From Polyangiaceae bacterium (lineage in GTDB: Bacteria > Myxococcota_A > Polyangia > Polyangiales > Polyangiaceae): 64,000 nt of DNA. This document shows, piece after piece, positions 7,666 through 16,124 of this stretch (position 1 is its first letter; every line of letters begins with the position of its first letter). The position numbers and the translations under genes were made by a program. The notes under the pieces are model-generated. The model was not told where the DNA came from and made no database searches. It saw only the letters and a program-made list of their open reading frames with translations. The stretch lies in NCBI GenBank assembly GCA_016719945.1, contig JADJYE010000016.1, positions 1-64,000 of the forward strand, written 5' to 3'.

Positions 7666-9400
7666 ATGCGCCTCCTCCCGTCGCTGCTCGCCGCGCTCAC
7701 CTCTCTCTCCCTGCTCGCCGGCTGCGACGGCGAGCCGACCGAGAGCGACTCGTCGGACGCGACCTCGGTCGTCCCCGAGCACACGGCGGAGGCTCAAGCC
7801 CTGCGCGCGCTGCTCAACGACCCGGCGACCACGAGGGACGTGCTCGTCCAGGGCAAGGTGACCTCTGCGGCCGCGAAGGCCCTGCTCGCCTACCGCGACG
7901 GCGCCGACGCCACGATCCGCACGGCGGACGACAACCTGTTCGACACCGTGAGGGAGGTCGACGACGTGAAGGGCGTCGGCTCGGCGACGCTCAAGCGCCT
8001 CGTCACGCTCGCCGACACGCGCGGCTACCTGGCCGCCGAGAAGGCCAAGCAGCGCGAGGTGATCTTCTCGCCGCAGCTCGCGGCAGAGAGCCACAACGCC
8101 GAGGTCGCCCGCGTCATCGCCAGCGCCAAGTCCTCGCTCGATATCGCGATGTACAGCTACTCCGACGCCGGCATCGCCGCCGCCCTCGCCGACGCGGTGA
8201 AGCGCGGCGTGAAGGTGCGCTTCATCTTCGAGACCGCGAGCGAAGACCGAAAGGCGACGACGAGCGCCGCCCTCGCGGCCACCAAGAGCGGAAAGCTCGA
8301 GGCCATGGGCGTCGACGTGCGCTGGGTGAACAAGATCATGCACCACAAGCTCATGATCGTGGACGGCCCGCGCGACGCCGCCGAGGCGGCGAGCACGGCC
8401 ACCCTGGTCACCGGCAGCGGGAACTGGTCGAACGGCGCCGCGACCGTCTACGACGAGAACACCCTGTTCATGACCGGGTACCCGGAGCTGGCGCTGCGCA
8501 TGCAACGCGGAGTTCAACCACCTCTGGGATCACTCGACCGACCTGGTGTCGAACACCGCGATCGTGTCCGAGGCTTCGACGCTGGCGATCACCGAGGAGT
8601 CGATGCCGCTGTCGCCCGGGATGCACGTGTTCTTGACGAGCGACAACTTCACCGTCGAAGGCACGTCGTTCAAGGTCACGACCAAGAACACGGTGAGCGA
8701 CGAGCTCGTGCGGGCGATCGACGCCGCGGAGGAGCGCATCCACATCGCGTCGGGTCACCTCCGCTCGCGCCCGGTCTCCGAGGCGTTGATGCGCAAGGCC
8801 GCCGAGGACCCCGGCGTCGAGATCAAGGTCTACCTCGACGGGCAGGAGTACATCTCGGACAGCGGCAACACGCAGCAGATCGCGAGCCGAGAGACCTGCC
8901 TCGCCACCGCCACGACCGACGCAAAGAAGCGCGCCTGCGAGGACAAGTCGTTCCTCTATGGGCGTGAGGTCGAGAAGGCCGGCGCCAACGTCCGCTACAA
9001 GTACTACGCGTACCGCTGGGACGCCGGGTACGCCGCGCAGATGCACAACAAGTTCCTGATCATCGACGACAGCCTCTACACCGGCAGCTACAACCTCAGC
9101 GACAACGCGGAGCACAACACGTTCGAGAACATGTTCCTCTTCACGGGCCCCGAGTTCGCCGATCTCGTCGAGGCCTACGAGGACAAGTTCCAGGACCTGT
9201 GGGTGCAGGGCGACGGCCTGCTCGCAGGGCTGACCAAGACCATCGAGGACGAGACGACGATCCCGATCGTCTTCCCCGGGATGTCGCTCTCCTGGCAGGA
9301 GGTCCGCGACCTCAAGTCGCTGATCGCGGCGGAGTGCCCGGACGTGAGCTCGAGCGAGTTCCGCACGAACCCGACCGCCCACCGGACCTGCACCAAGTAG
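7666..9400 (+). CDS. phospholipase D family lipoprotein with helix-hairpin-helix, frameshifted
   Basis: Predicted lipoprotein (lipobox LLAGC) with two HKD phosphodiesterase motifs: HHKLMIVDG with SGNWS in the first half and HNKFLIIDD with GSYNLS in the second, the usual two-lobed PLD layout. Before the first lobe there is a helix-hairpin-helix segment (VREVDDVKGVGSATLKRL), which suggests DNA binding. It could be an envelope-bound nuclease or a phospholipase. The frame breaks near 8508-8511: one extra G in CAACGCGGAGTTC; dropping it restores REFNHLWDHSTDLVSN and joins the halves. Either a sequence error or a recent mutation. The start at 7666 is set by the signal peptide. Read as one gene of about 577 residues. 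Confidence 0.8.
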
Positions 9401-9420
9401 CTCGCGTCCCCGATGTGTAA

Positions 9421-9453
9421 ACGGCCGTTGACGGTGGCACCGTCAACGGCCGT
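9421..9453 (+). terminator. bidirectional terminator, perfect 15-bp stem
   Basis: ACGGCCGTTGACGGT, loop GGC, ACCGTCAACGGCCGT. Lies between two convergent genes (PLD stop at 9400, next minus-strand stop at 9477), with AA before it and CGTGCTTTC after it. Confidence 0.75.
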
Positions 9454-9476
9454 CGTGCTTTCGAGGCAACGCGTGG

Positions 9477-10091
9477 TCAGAACTGCTGGCGGACGCCGAT
9501 GCTCCCCAGCCCGACGTACACCTCGGGCGCCGGGAGCTCGTTCGACGCGCCGTTCGAGACCCAGACCTCCTTGCGAGCGGCGAGGCCGCCGATGAACATG
9601 CCCATGCCGCCCGCCTGCATGATCCCCCAGAGGATGAAGGGGACCTTGCCCGGCGCGGAGATCTCCTCGTGGCCGGCGACGATGAACGGGCCCGCGACAG
9701 GGATGAGGGAGTAGTAAGTGTACTTGCCCTCGTAGTGGCCGTGGACCGCGTCGGCGATGCCGCCCGAGAGGATCTGCACCGCGTAACCAGCCGCAAACAC
9801 GCTGATCCCGGCGATCCACAGGCCGCGCATGCTCTGGGTCTCGGTGTGGTACCCCTCCGGGGGCGCCTCGCCCTCGACCGCAGGGATCTTGCGGGGCTTG
9901 CGCCGCTTCGGCTCGCTCTCGTTGACGACGATGACGCGGACCTCGCCCTCCTCGCTGCTCTTGCGCTTCTTCTTTTTGACGACGACCTCTTCTTCTTCGT
10001 CCTCGTACTCCCCATCGTCGGCCGAGGCCGTCCCCGCAAAGCCCGCGAGCGCGAGGGTGAAGACGCTCGCCGCGACGATCGATCTACGCAT
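9477..10091 (-). CDS. exported hypothetical protein with charged Lys/Glu segment
   Basis: Unrecognised 204-residue protein. It has a cleavable signal peptide (RRSIVAASVFTLALAGFAG, cut after ASA), a strongly charged stretch (EDEEEEVVVKKKKRK), then a C-terminal part with two or three hydrophobic segments (MRGLWIAGISVFAAGYAVQI, YYSLIPVAGPFIVAGH, WGIMQAGGMGMFIGGLA). This fits a small envelope protein anchored in the inner membrane, a layout common among unassigned myxobacterial proteins. The start at 10091 is set by the signal peptide; the frame continues far upstream without meaning. Convergent with the PLD gene, with its own terminator in between. No function proposed. Confidence 0.6.
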   Translation of the reverse strand: MRRSIVAASVFTLALAGFAGTASADDGEYEDEEEEVVVKKKKRKSSEEGEVRVIVVNESEPKRRKPRKIPAVEGEAPPEGYHTETQSMRGLWIAGISVFAAGYAVQILSGGIADAVHGHYEGKYTYYSLIPVAGPFIVAGHEEISAPGKVPFILWGIMQAGGMGMFIGGLAARKEVWVSNGASNELPAPEVYVGLGSIGVRQQF

Positions 10092-10213
10092 GACCGCTCC
10101 TTTCAAGAATACCGGGCCCCTTGCAGACTTCGTGCCGGGCGCAAGGGGCTGGCCCAACCAACAAAGCTCTCCGACCTCGCGCGAACGTTCAAGAGCTCTT
10201 TTTGAGGAGCGCT

Positions 10214-11014
10214 TCACTGGCAGTCGGCGAAGAGCGCGGCGTGGAGCGCGGCGCCGACCGCGCGGTGCCCCTCCTCGGACCAATGGATGCCATCGGCCCA
10301 CGAGTGCTTCTTGCAGAGCTTGAGCGGCTCGCCGCAGGAGAGGTGCGGGCGGGTGTCGAACGTGCCATCGACGGCGCCGCTCTTTCCGGCGGCTGCGATC
10401 CACGCGTTGACGTCGTCGGTGATCTTCGAGCGCTCGCCGTTGAAGGCTCCCATGCCCCCCCACGGCGGCAGCGTGAGCACGATCGCCCTCGCCCCACGCT
10501 GGCGAGACATCTCGACCATCTCGGAGATGTCCTTCGTGATCTTCTCGGCGGTCCGGAAGGCCGTCTCGTTGCTGAGCACGTCGCCGAGCCCGCCCAGGAT
10601 CAACACGTGGGTGAACTTGGGTCGCTCGACGTCGAGGCCCTCGCCGTAGACGTCTCGAAAGAAGCGCTTGCGCATCATGTTGACCATGTTGCCGCCCTTG
10701 CCGAAGCTCATGAAGGTGCTCTTCGGGCAGCGCTCGCGCAACACGTCGAGGTACTTGCCGCCGTGCGACTTGGGGTCGGTCAGAGAGTCGCCCATCGCGG
10801 CGACCACGTAGACGCGCTTGTCGGGGGTGGAGGGGGCGACCGCAGAGGCCAAGGGCGACGCCGCCGCGCTCGAGGAGAGCTCGGGCGCGACGGGCGTGCT
10901 GGCGGGTGCGCTCGGCGAGAGGCCCGCGGGCGCCGAGGACGGAGCCGGCGCCTCGGCGGGCCCGCAGGCGAGCGACGTCACCAGCAGCAGGATGATGGCC
11001 CTGAGCGTCACCAT
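10214..11014 (-). CDS. SGNH/GDSL hydrolase family lipoprotein
   Basis: Putative esterase or carbohydrate deacetylase carried as a lipoprotein. The signal peptide ends in SLAC, followed by a Ser/Ala/Pro linker to about residue 62. The catalytic block I GDSLTD starts at residue 75 (nucleophile Ser77); block II is FGKGGNMV; block III appears as LGGLGDVLS, where Asn of the usual GxND is replaced by Gly; block V is DGIHWSEEGH with the Asp-His pair. The loss of the block III Asn may change the oxyanion hole. Monocistronic, divergent from the cyclophilin gene by 47 nt. The substrate is not predictable. Confidence 0.75.
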   Translation of the reverse strand: MVTLRAIILLLVTSLACGPAEAPAPSSAPAGLSPSAPASTPVAPELSSSAAASPLASAVAPSTPDKRVYVVAAMGDSLTDPKSHGGKYLDVLRERCPKSTFMSFGKGGNMVNMMRKRFFRDVYGEGLDVERPKFTHVLILGGLGDVLSNETAFRTAEKITKDISEMVEMSRQRGARAIVLTLPPWGGMGAFNGERSKITDDVNAWIAAAGKSGAVDGTFDTRPHLSCGEPLKLCKKHSWADGIHWSEEGHRAVGAALHAALFADCQ

Positions 11015-11061
11015 TCGAAGGCAGCTTGCCGCCCCCTAGACCCGCATGCAAAGAAGCCGGT

Positions 11062-12024
11062 GTGAAGATCACGACCCTCGTCCCCCTCGCCGCGGCCAGC
11101 GCCCTCGTCGCGTTCGGCGCTGCTTGCGAAGCACCTCCCGAGCCGACCCCCGCCTCGGGCGACACCGTGAAGTCGTCCCCCGCCGCCGCCGCGAGCCAGA
11201 CCGCGTCGGCCCGCCCCGCGCGCACCGCGCGTCCGCCGCGCACCGCTGCGCCGGCCGATCCCGAGCCCGCCGAGGCGAAGGGCCCGTTCCCCGCCTCGAC
11301 CCACGAGGCCATGAAGGACCCGACGAAGGCGACCGAGCAGGCGCCCGAGAAGTACGCAGCCAAGTTCGAGACGACGCAGGGCGACTTCGAGGTCGAGTGC
11401 ACGCGCGAGTGGGCGCCCAAGGCCGCGGACCGCTTCTACAACCTGCTGAAGATCGGCTTCTACGACGACACGGCGTTCTTCCGCGTCGTGAAGAAGCCGT
11501 CGCCGTTCGTCGTGCAGTGGGGCATCCACGGCGATCCCGAGGTCGCCAAGGCTTGGAAGACGCAAGCGTCGGAGCCCGACCCGGTAAAGCAGTCGAACAC
11601 GCGCGGCACCCTGACGTTCGCCATGGGTGGCAACCCGAAGACCTTCACCACGCAGGTGTTCGTGAACTTCGGGGACAACTCTCGCCTCGACAAGATGGGC
11701 TTCGCGGCCGTGTGCCAGGTCACCGGCAACGGCATGGACGTCGTCGACAAGCTGTACGCCGGCTACGACGGGCGCGTGAGCGACCAGCAGTTTCGCATCG
11801 AGTCGGAGGGCAACACCTTCCTGCGGTCGCAGTACAAGCACCTCGACTACGTCAAGACCGCTCGCCTCACGACGGCGGGCGGTGACCCGTCGAAGGGCCC
11901 CGAGCCCGCGTCGAGCGCGGCGCCCGGCGCGAGCGCCGGTCCCGCCAAGAGCGCGGGCCCTGCCAAGAGCGCCGGCCCCGCGAAGAGCGCGCCGGCCGCG
12001 GGCTCGGCCGCACCGAAGAAGTAA
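11062..12024 (+). CDS. peptidyl-prolyl cis-trans isomerase, cyclophilin type, lipoprotein
   Basis: Catalyses proline isomerisation in exported proteins. Read from GTG at 11062, which places a signal peptide with lipobox GAAC; the ATG at 11026 would only add residues in front of it. After an Ala/Pro linker, the cyclophilin domain spans about residues 95-265: FETTQGDFEVEC, FFRVVKKP with the catalytic Arg, VVQWGIHGDP and TQVFVNFGDNSRLDKMGF. The C-terminal tail repeats SAGPAK three times and ends in Lys, a flexible low-complexity end. Probably periplasm-facing. Convergent with the 138-residue unknown. Confidence 0.85.
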   Translation: MKITTLVPLAAASALVAFGAACEAPPEPTPASGDTVKSSPAAAASQTASARPARTARPPRTAAPADPEPAEAKGPFPASTHEAMKDPTKATEQAPEKYAAKFETTQGDFEVECTREWAPKAADRFYNLLKIGFYDDTAFFRVVKKPSPFVVQWGIHGDPEVAKAWKTQASEPDPVKQSNTRGTLTFAMGGNPKTFTTQVFVNFGDNSRLDKMGFAAVCQVTGNGMDVVDKLYAGYDGRVSDQQFRIESEGNTFLRSQYKHLDYVKTARLTTAGGDPSKGPEPASSAAPGASAGPAKSAGPAKSAGPAKSAPAAGSAAPKK

Positions 12025-12046
12025 GCGACGGCCGGCGCGCTGTCGA

Positions 12047-12463
12047 TCAGCGCGCGGCGGCGAGGCGCTGATCCAGAGCGGCTTCGAACGCCACCGGGTC
12101 GGTGTGCGCCTTGAGCGAGCGCCCCAGCGCGAGCGCCGCGGCGGAGACCGCCATGGCGAGGAGCTTCGAGCTGACGAGGTAGTGCGCCTCGCCGAGCATC
12201 GTGCCCCGCTGGGCCGCCCAGGTCCGCAGGAAGGAGCGCGCCTCGGGGTCGAAGCTCGTGATGTCGGCCCAGTCGTGGAAGACGCTCTGCAGCGGCCTGC
12301 CACCCAACATCACGCGATCGGCGCGCGAGGTGTACCACTTGATCGCGTTGAGGGAGCCGACGCCGCGTGCTCGCGTGACGATCACGCCGGGCGCCGGCGT
12401 CCATAACCAGCCCTCGGTCTGTTCGTCGGAGAGGTGCTCCGCCTTTCGAGCGTCCCAGTCCAC
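12047..12463 (-). CDS. conserved-type hypothetical protein, 138 aa
   Basis: Not recognised. Cytoplasmic, with no signal peptide or membrane segment. It starts at GTG 12463 with a fair ribosome site (GGAG 5 nt before). The sequence looks globular: a beta-rich first half (GWLWTPAPGVIVTRARGVGS) and a helical C-terminal half ending in DQRLAAAR. The pattern is loosely like small myxobacterial STAS/SpoIIAA-like modifier proteins, but no motif proves it. Last gene of the kinase operon, 8 nt after the endonuclease-like gene, so probably co-expressed with it. Confidence 0.6.
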   Translation of the reverse strand: MDWDARKAEHLSDEQTEGWLWTPAPGVIVTRARGVGSLNAIKWYTSRADRVMLGGRPLQSVFHDWADITSFDPEARSFLRTWAAQRGTMLGEAHYLVSSKLLAMAVSAAALALGRSLKAHTDPVAFEAALDQRLAAAR

Positions 12464-12471
12464 GGTGGCTC

Positions 12472-13398
12472 CTAGCTGCTGCGAAATGACGCGACGACGG
12501 GCGCGTGGTCCGAGTCGGAGGCGATCGGTCCGTCGGGAACGTAGGGGCCGTGATCGCGGAGGGTCTCGTTCAAGATCGCCGCGCCCTCGAGGCGGGCGGC
12601 GAGCCGGGGGGGGGCGAGGATGTGATCGATGAGCTGGCGGCTGCCCCCGTGGAGAATGCTGAAGCGCAGCTCCGCGGGGACACGCTCGGCGCAGCTCTCG
12701 AGCACGCGCTCCGGCTCCACGTAGGTGAAGCTGCCCCGGACCACCCGCGTCGGCAGCGAGTCGAGCTCGTCGTTGAAATCACCGAGCACCACGACCCCGC
12801 GCTCGGGGTCGCGATCGAGCAGCGCGTCGACCGCGCTCCGGACGTGCAGCGCCTCCGCGGAGCGCATCACGAACGAGCGCAGGTGCGCCTCCGCGATGGT
12901 GCGCGGGGAGCGATCGATGACGGGCGCCTGCGCCTCGTCCTTCAAGGGCGTGGCGAGTCGCGACTTGAAATGGACTGTGAGGACGTTGACCAGGCCGATC
13001 CCCGGCGCGTCTACGGTCAGCTGCACGACCGCGCGGCGCAGCGGGACGTTCGCGTACGGCTCGGGGTCGGTCGTCGAGAAGCGGGGAAACTTGAGCTTGC
13101 CCGCCGAGATGAGCGCGCGCGACTCGACGCGCAGCCGGGTCACGATGGCGTTGCCGATCCCGCGGCGATCGCCTGGGCCCACGTGGGGCTTGTGGTACCC
13201 GAGGCCGTCGAGGTGATCGACGAGCAGGCGGTCGAGCAGTGAGGGTGAGCCCACCTCCTGCAACGCGATGACGTCGGCGTCGGCCTCACGCAGCAGCGAC
13301 GCGACGCTCTCGAGCTTGCGCTCGACGATGGGTCGCTCGTCGTCAGTCCTCGGATCGAAGAAGTCTTTGAGGTTGAAGGTCGCGACGCGAAAGGTCAT
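12472..13398 (-). CDS. endonuclease/exonuclease/phosphatase family protein
   Basis: Metal-dependent phosphodiesterase of the EEP fold, 308 residues. Visible signature positions: TFNLKDFFD at the N-terminus, DVIALQEVGS with the metal Glu, NVLTVHFKSR with the catalytic His, VVLGDFNDE, and SDHAPVV at the end. No signal peptide, so it acts in the cytoplasm; the substrate could be DNA, RNA or a phospho-lipid head group. Its ATG overlaps the stop of the upstream kinase by 4 nt (ATGA), so translation is coupled and a role in the same signalling unit is plausible (inference). The start at 13398 is favoured over an in-frame one at 13614 that lies inside the kinase gene. Confidence 0.85.
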   Translation of the reverse strand: MTFRVATFNLKDFFDPRTDDERPIVERKLESVASLLREADADVIALQEVGSPSLLDRLLVDHLDGLGYHKPHVGPGDRRGIGNAIVTRLRVESRALISAGKLKFPRFSTTDPEPYANVPLRRAVVQLTVDAPGIGLVNVLTVHFKSRLATPLKDEAQAPVIDRSPRTIAEAHLRSFVMRSAEALHVRSAVDALLDRDPERGVVVLGDFNDELDSLPTRVVRGSFTYVEPERVLESCAERVPAELRFSILHGGSRQLIDHILAPPRLAARLEGAAILNETLRDHGPYVPDGPIASDSDHAPVVASFRSS

Positions 13399-15155
13399 GG
13401 AGGAGGCGCCTGCGGAGGGGGTGTCGGGGGGGAAGAGGCGCGCCTGAGCGCGAGGCCTTCTTTGCTCGACTGATGGGCGCTCGCGCAGGTCGACTCCACC
13501 TGGGCGGGGGGCATCGTCGTGTGCCAGTTTTGGACGTTCTTCTTCCAGGCCGAGCACTCGGCGGGCGTGGAGCCGCTCGCCGGGTTGCACATCAGCGCGA
13601 GGAAGCTCTGACACGACGGTGGCAGCGAGCCTGGGGGCGCGATCGGGACCGTCACGCCGGTCGCCGAGGGCAGCGGTGTGAGACCGCTCGGCGGCCCGAT
13701 CGGCGTCACGGTCGGCTTGCCGCCGGCAGCCGACGGGGTCGGAGGTGAGGACGAGGACGAGGCAGCGACGGCGGACGCGCTCGCGTCAGCAGAGGGCGTG
13801 CTCACCTCGGCCGACGCGCTCGCAAGCGGGGCCTCGCGAACGGTGGCGACCGCGGTCGCGGTCGCCACCGTCGCCGCTGCCGGGTCGTCGTTCGCGACGG
13901 CGGCGCGAGCGGCGTCGGCGGGCGCTTCCTTCTTGCCCAACGCTCCGACGAAGAGCGCCCCGCCGGCCGCGCCCGCGAGCGCGATGACCGCGCCGACCGC
14001 GAGCAAGATGCCGCCCGAGCGCTGCTTCACGGGGCTGGCGATGACCACACCGGCCGGTGTGTGCGCGTAGTGCCCTGGCGGCGCGGCGCTCGGGTACGGC
14101 GCGGGTGGCGGCGCGCTCGCCGAGTGCATCGGGGGCGCGGCGCTCGGGTACAGCGCCGGTGGCGGCGCGCTCGCCGAGTGCATCGGGGGCGCGGCGCTCG
14201 GGTACAGCGCCGGCGGCGGCGCGCTCGCGTGGTGAGCCTGCTGCGGCACGCCTGCGTACGCGGCGGATGGCGGGGTGCTCGGGGTCGGGGCGTACGAGCG
14301 CACGTGCGTCTCTTGAGGCCGCGGCGGCGTGAACGGGCTCAACACCGTGGGCGCGTGGGCGATCAGCGAGGCCTCGCGCACGCGGGTCATGAGCGCCGCC
14401 ACGGAGGGCGGCCTTCGCTCGATGTCGAGGCTGAGCGCGTCGAGCAAGGTCTGCGTGAGCATCACCGGGATCTGGACGCCGTGGGCGCTCGGAGGCTTCG
14501 GCTCGATGCGGCCCTTCGCGTCGCCCTCCTCCCAAGGCAACGTGCCGGTGAGCATCGCGTAGAGCAGCAGCGCGAGCTCATACACGTCGGATCGAATGGA
14601 CGCCGACTTCCCGAAGAAGCGCTCCGGCGCCATGTACGCCGGCGTTCCGCGCATCATCCCCGCGCGCGTCGTCGTCGACGGCAGCCCGCTCGTGTCCCGC
14701 GCGATCCCCAGGTCGAGCAGGACCAGGCGATCTTCCTGTTCGAGCCAGAACACGTTCTCTGGCTTCACGTCGCGGTGCACGAGCCCCGAGTCGTGCAGCA
14801 TGGCCAGCGCCCCGGCGACGTCCTCGAACAGCGCGACCGCGCGCGCGAGCGGCATGGGCCCCGCGGCGAGGCGCTCCGCGAGCGTCTTGCCGCGCAGCCG
14901 CGGCATCGCGATGTAGGGTCTTCCCCCTGGCAACATGCCCGCTCGCAGCACGGGGACGAGGGCCCGGTGCTGCACCTTGCGCATGATGTCGGCCTCGGCG
15001 AGGAAGCGATCGACCTCGCGCGCGTCGAGGCCTACGTCATCGCGGAGCACCTTGAGCGCGATCTGTCGCTCGCCGTCGCGCGCCGCGTAGACGACGGCGC
15101 TGCCTCCTTCTCCGAGCGTCCCCTCGATCTCGAAGGAGCCGAGCCGTTCGACCAC
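13395..15155 (-). CDS. Ser/Thr protein kinase, membrane-anchored, Pro-rich
   Basis: Pkn2-type (Hanks) kinase of 586 residues. The kinase domain fills residues 1-265: Gly-rich loop GEGGSA, Lys in ALKVL, catalytic loop HRDVKPEN, DLG in place of DFG (still keeps the metal Asp), and MAPERF. A Pro/Ala/Tyr linker with 18-residue tandem repeats (SAPPPALYPSAAPPMH) follows, then one transmembrane helix near 375-398, then an external Pro/Ala-rich region and a small Cys-containing C-terminal domain (CQSFLALMC, CASAH). It starts 6 nt after the TPR/PEGA gene stop and overlaps the next gene by 4 nt. Substrates unknown; probably senses an envelope signal (inference). Confidence 0.92.
   Translation of the reverse strand: MVERLGSFEIEGTLGEGGSAVVYAARDGERQIALKVLRDDVGLDAREVDRFLAEADIMRKVQHRALVPVLRAGMLPGGRPYIAMPRLRGKTLAERLAAGPMPLARAVALFEDVAGALAMLHDSGLVHRDVKPENVFWLEQEDRLVLLDLGIARDTSGLPSTTTRAGMMRGTPAYMAPERFFGKSASIRSDVYELALLLYAMLTGTLPWEEGDAKGRIEPKPPSAHGVQIPVMLTQTLLDALSLDIERRPPSVAALMTRVREASLIAHAPTVLSPFTPPRPQETHVRSYAPTPSTPPSAAYAGVPQQAHHASAPPPALYPSAAPPMHSASAPPPALYPSAAPPMHSASAPPPAPYPSAAPPGHYAHTPAGVVIASPVKQRSGGILLAVGAVIALAGAAGGALFVGALGKKEAPADAARAAVANDDPAAATVATATAVATVREAPLASASAEVSTPSADASASAVAASSSSSPPTPSAAGGKPTVTPIGPPSGLTPLPSATGVTVPIAPPGSLPPSCQSFLALMCNPASGSTPAECSAWKKNVQNWHTTMPPAQVESTCASAHQSSKEGLALRRASSPPTPPPQAPPP
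14078..14233 (-). repeat. 54-nt tandem repeat in kinase linker
   Basis: About three copies of a 54-nt unit encoding an 18-residue Pro/Ala/Tyr repeat. Two copies are almost identical at the DNA level, suggesting recent slippage or unequal exchange; copy number may vary between strains. Confidence 0.8.
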
Positions 15156-15161
15156 GACCCC

Positions 15162-16124
15162 TCAGAACGCGCCGCGAGCGCCGACGAAGCCGGGGGTGAT
15201 GATGGGCTCGATCGATGAGGCCTTCGCGGGCTCCTCCGGTGAGCGACCGTAGTCGACGATGAAGGCGACGATGGTGAGCGCCGCTGCTGCGCCGGTGAGC
15301 CCACCGAGCACGTCGGCGGTGAGCGCAAACGTCTTGGCGTCGGAGCGGGCGTCCTCGATCGACTGGGCGGTCGTCGGGAACGCGACCAGCGCGTCCTCGA
15401 AATCGGCCTTCTTCGACAGGGCGAGGCCGCCCATCACGCCGGTCGCGACGCCGAGGGCGCCCGTCACCCCGAGCCCGACCCAAGGCCAAGGCGTGTGCTC
15501 GATCTCCTTCGGGCCGGCCGCGCCGCCGCCGCCACCGCCGCCACCGCCGCCGCCGCTGAGCGAGACCAACGCGAGATCGATCTCCTTCTTCTCGGCGCCC
15601 GCGACCTCGACGAAGCGCGTGATCGGGGCGTAGCCCTCCTTCAGCGCGCCGACCTTGCGCCGCCCCGCGTCCATCACGATCGGCTCGGCGAGCGGGGTCT
15701 TGCCGACGACGACGTCGTCGACCGCGATCTCGACGCCGTCGACGTTCGTCTTGATGGTGACCGAGGCGACCTTCTCCTTCAGATCGGTCACCCAGCCTTC
15801 GACGTTCTTGCGCCGCTCGGCGTCGATCTCGGCGCCGCCCTCGGCGAGGTACTTCTCGAGCGCGCGCAGCGCCTCCGAGTAGCTCTTCAGCTCGCGAGCC
15901 GTCTGGCCGATGTTGAAGAGCACCTGGTAGTTCGGCGCGATCTCGTAGGCGCGCTTGAACTGCACCATCGCCGCGACGTAGTCGCCCTCCTTGAAGAACT
16001 TCTTGCCGCGCTCCCACGAGGCGTACGCGTCTGCCCCCGCCTCGGCCTCTTGGGCGCCGGCCGGGGGCGCGGCGACGGAGGCGGCGAGGATCACGGCGAG
16101 GACGGTCGCGAGGGTCCGCTTCAC
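15162..16124 (-). CDS. exported TPR/PEGA-domain protein
   Basis: 320 residues from a GTG start that overlaps the upstream kinase stop (GTGA). A signal peptide (cut after PAGAQ) is followed by a TPR pair at about 34-95 (GKKFFKEGDYVAAMVQFKRA, IAPNYQVLFNIGQ), a PEGA-type beta domain at about 118-190 (VTIKTNVDGVEIAVDDVVVG), an 11-Gly run coded by a GCC/GCT microsatellite near 15518-15556, and two hydrophobic segments. This TPR-PEGA-membrane layout recurs beside Pkn kinases in myxobacteria. It is probably an envelope partner or substrate of the two flanking kinases. Confidence 0.8.
   Translation of the reverse strand: MKRTLATVLAVILAASVAAPPAGAQEAEAGADAYASWERGKKFFKEGDYVAAMVQFKRAYEIAPNYQVLFNIGQTARELKSYSEALRALEKYLAEGGAEIDAERRKNVEGWVTDLKEKVASVTIKTNVDGVEIAVDDVVVGKTPLAEPIVMDAGRRKVGALKEGYAPITRFVEVAGAEKKEIDLALVSLSGGGGGGGGGGGAAGPKEIEHTPWPWVGLGVTGALGVATGVMGGLALSKKADFEDALVAFPTTAQSIEDARSDAKTFALTADVLGGLTGAAAALTIVAFIVDYGRSPEEPAKASSIEPIITPGFVGARGAF

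Noticed and set aside
10092..10213. Terminator at AAGAGCTCTTTTT near 10192
   Set aside because: The palindrome has no loop, so it cannot form a hairpin of useful length.
14078..14233. Possible CRISPR-like repeat
   Set aside because: The repeats are contiguous, 54 nt, in frame and without spacers; they are protein-coding tandem repeats. No CRISPR array was seen anywhere in the window.
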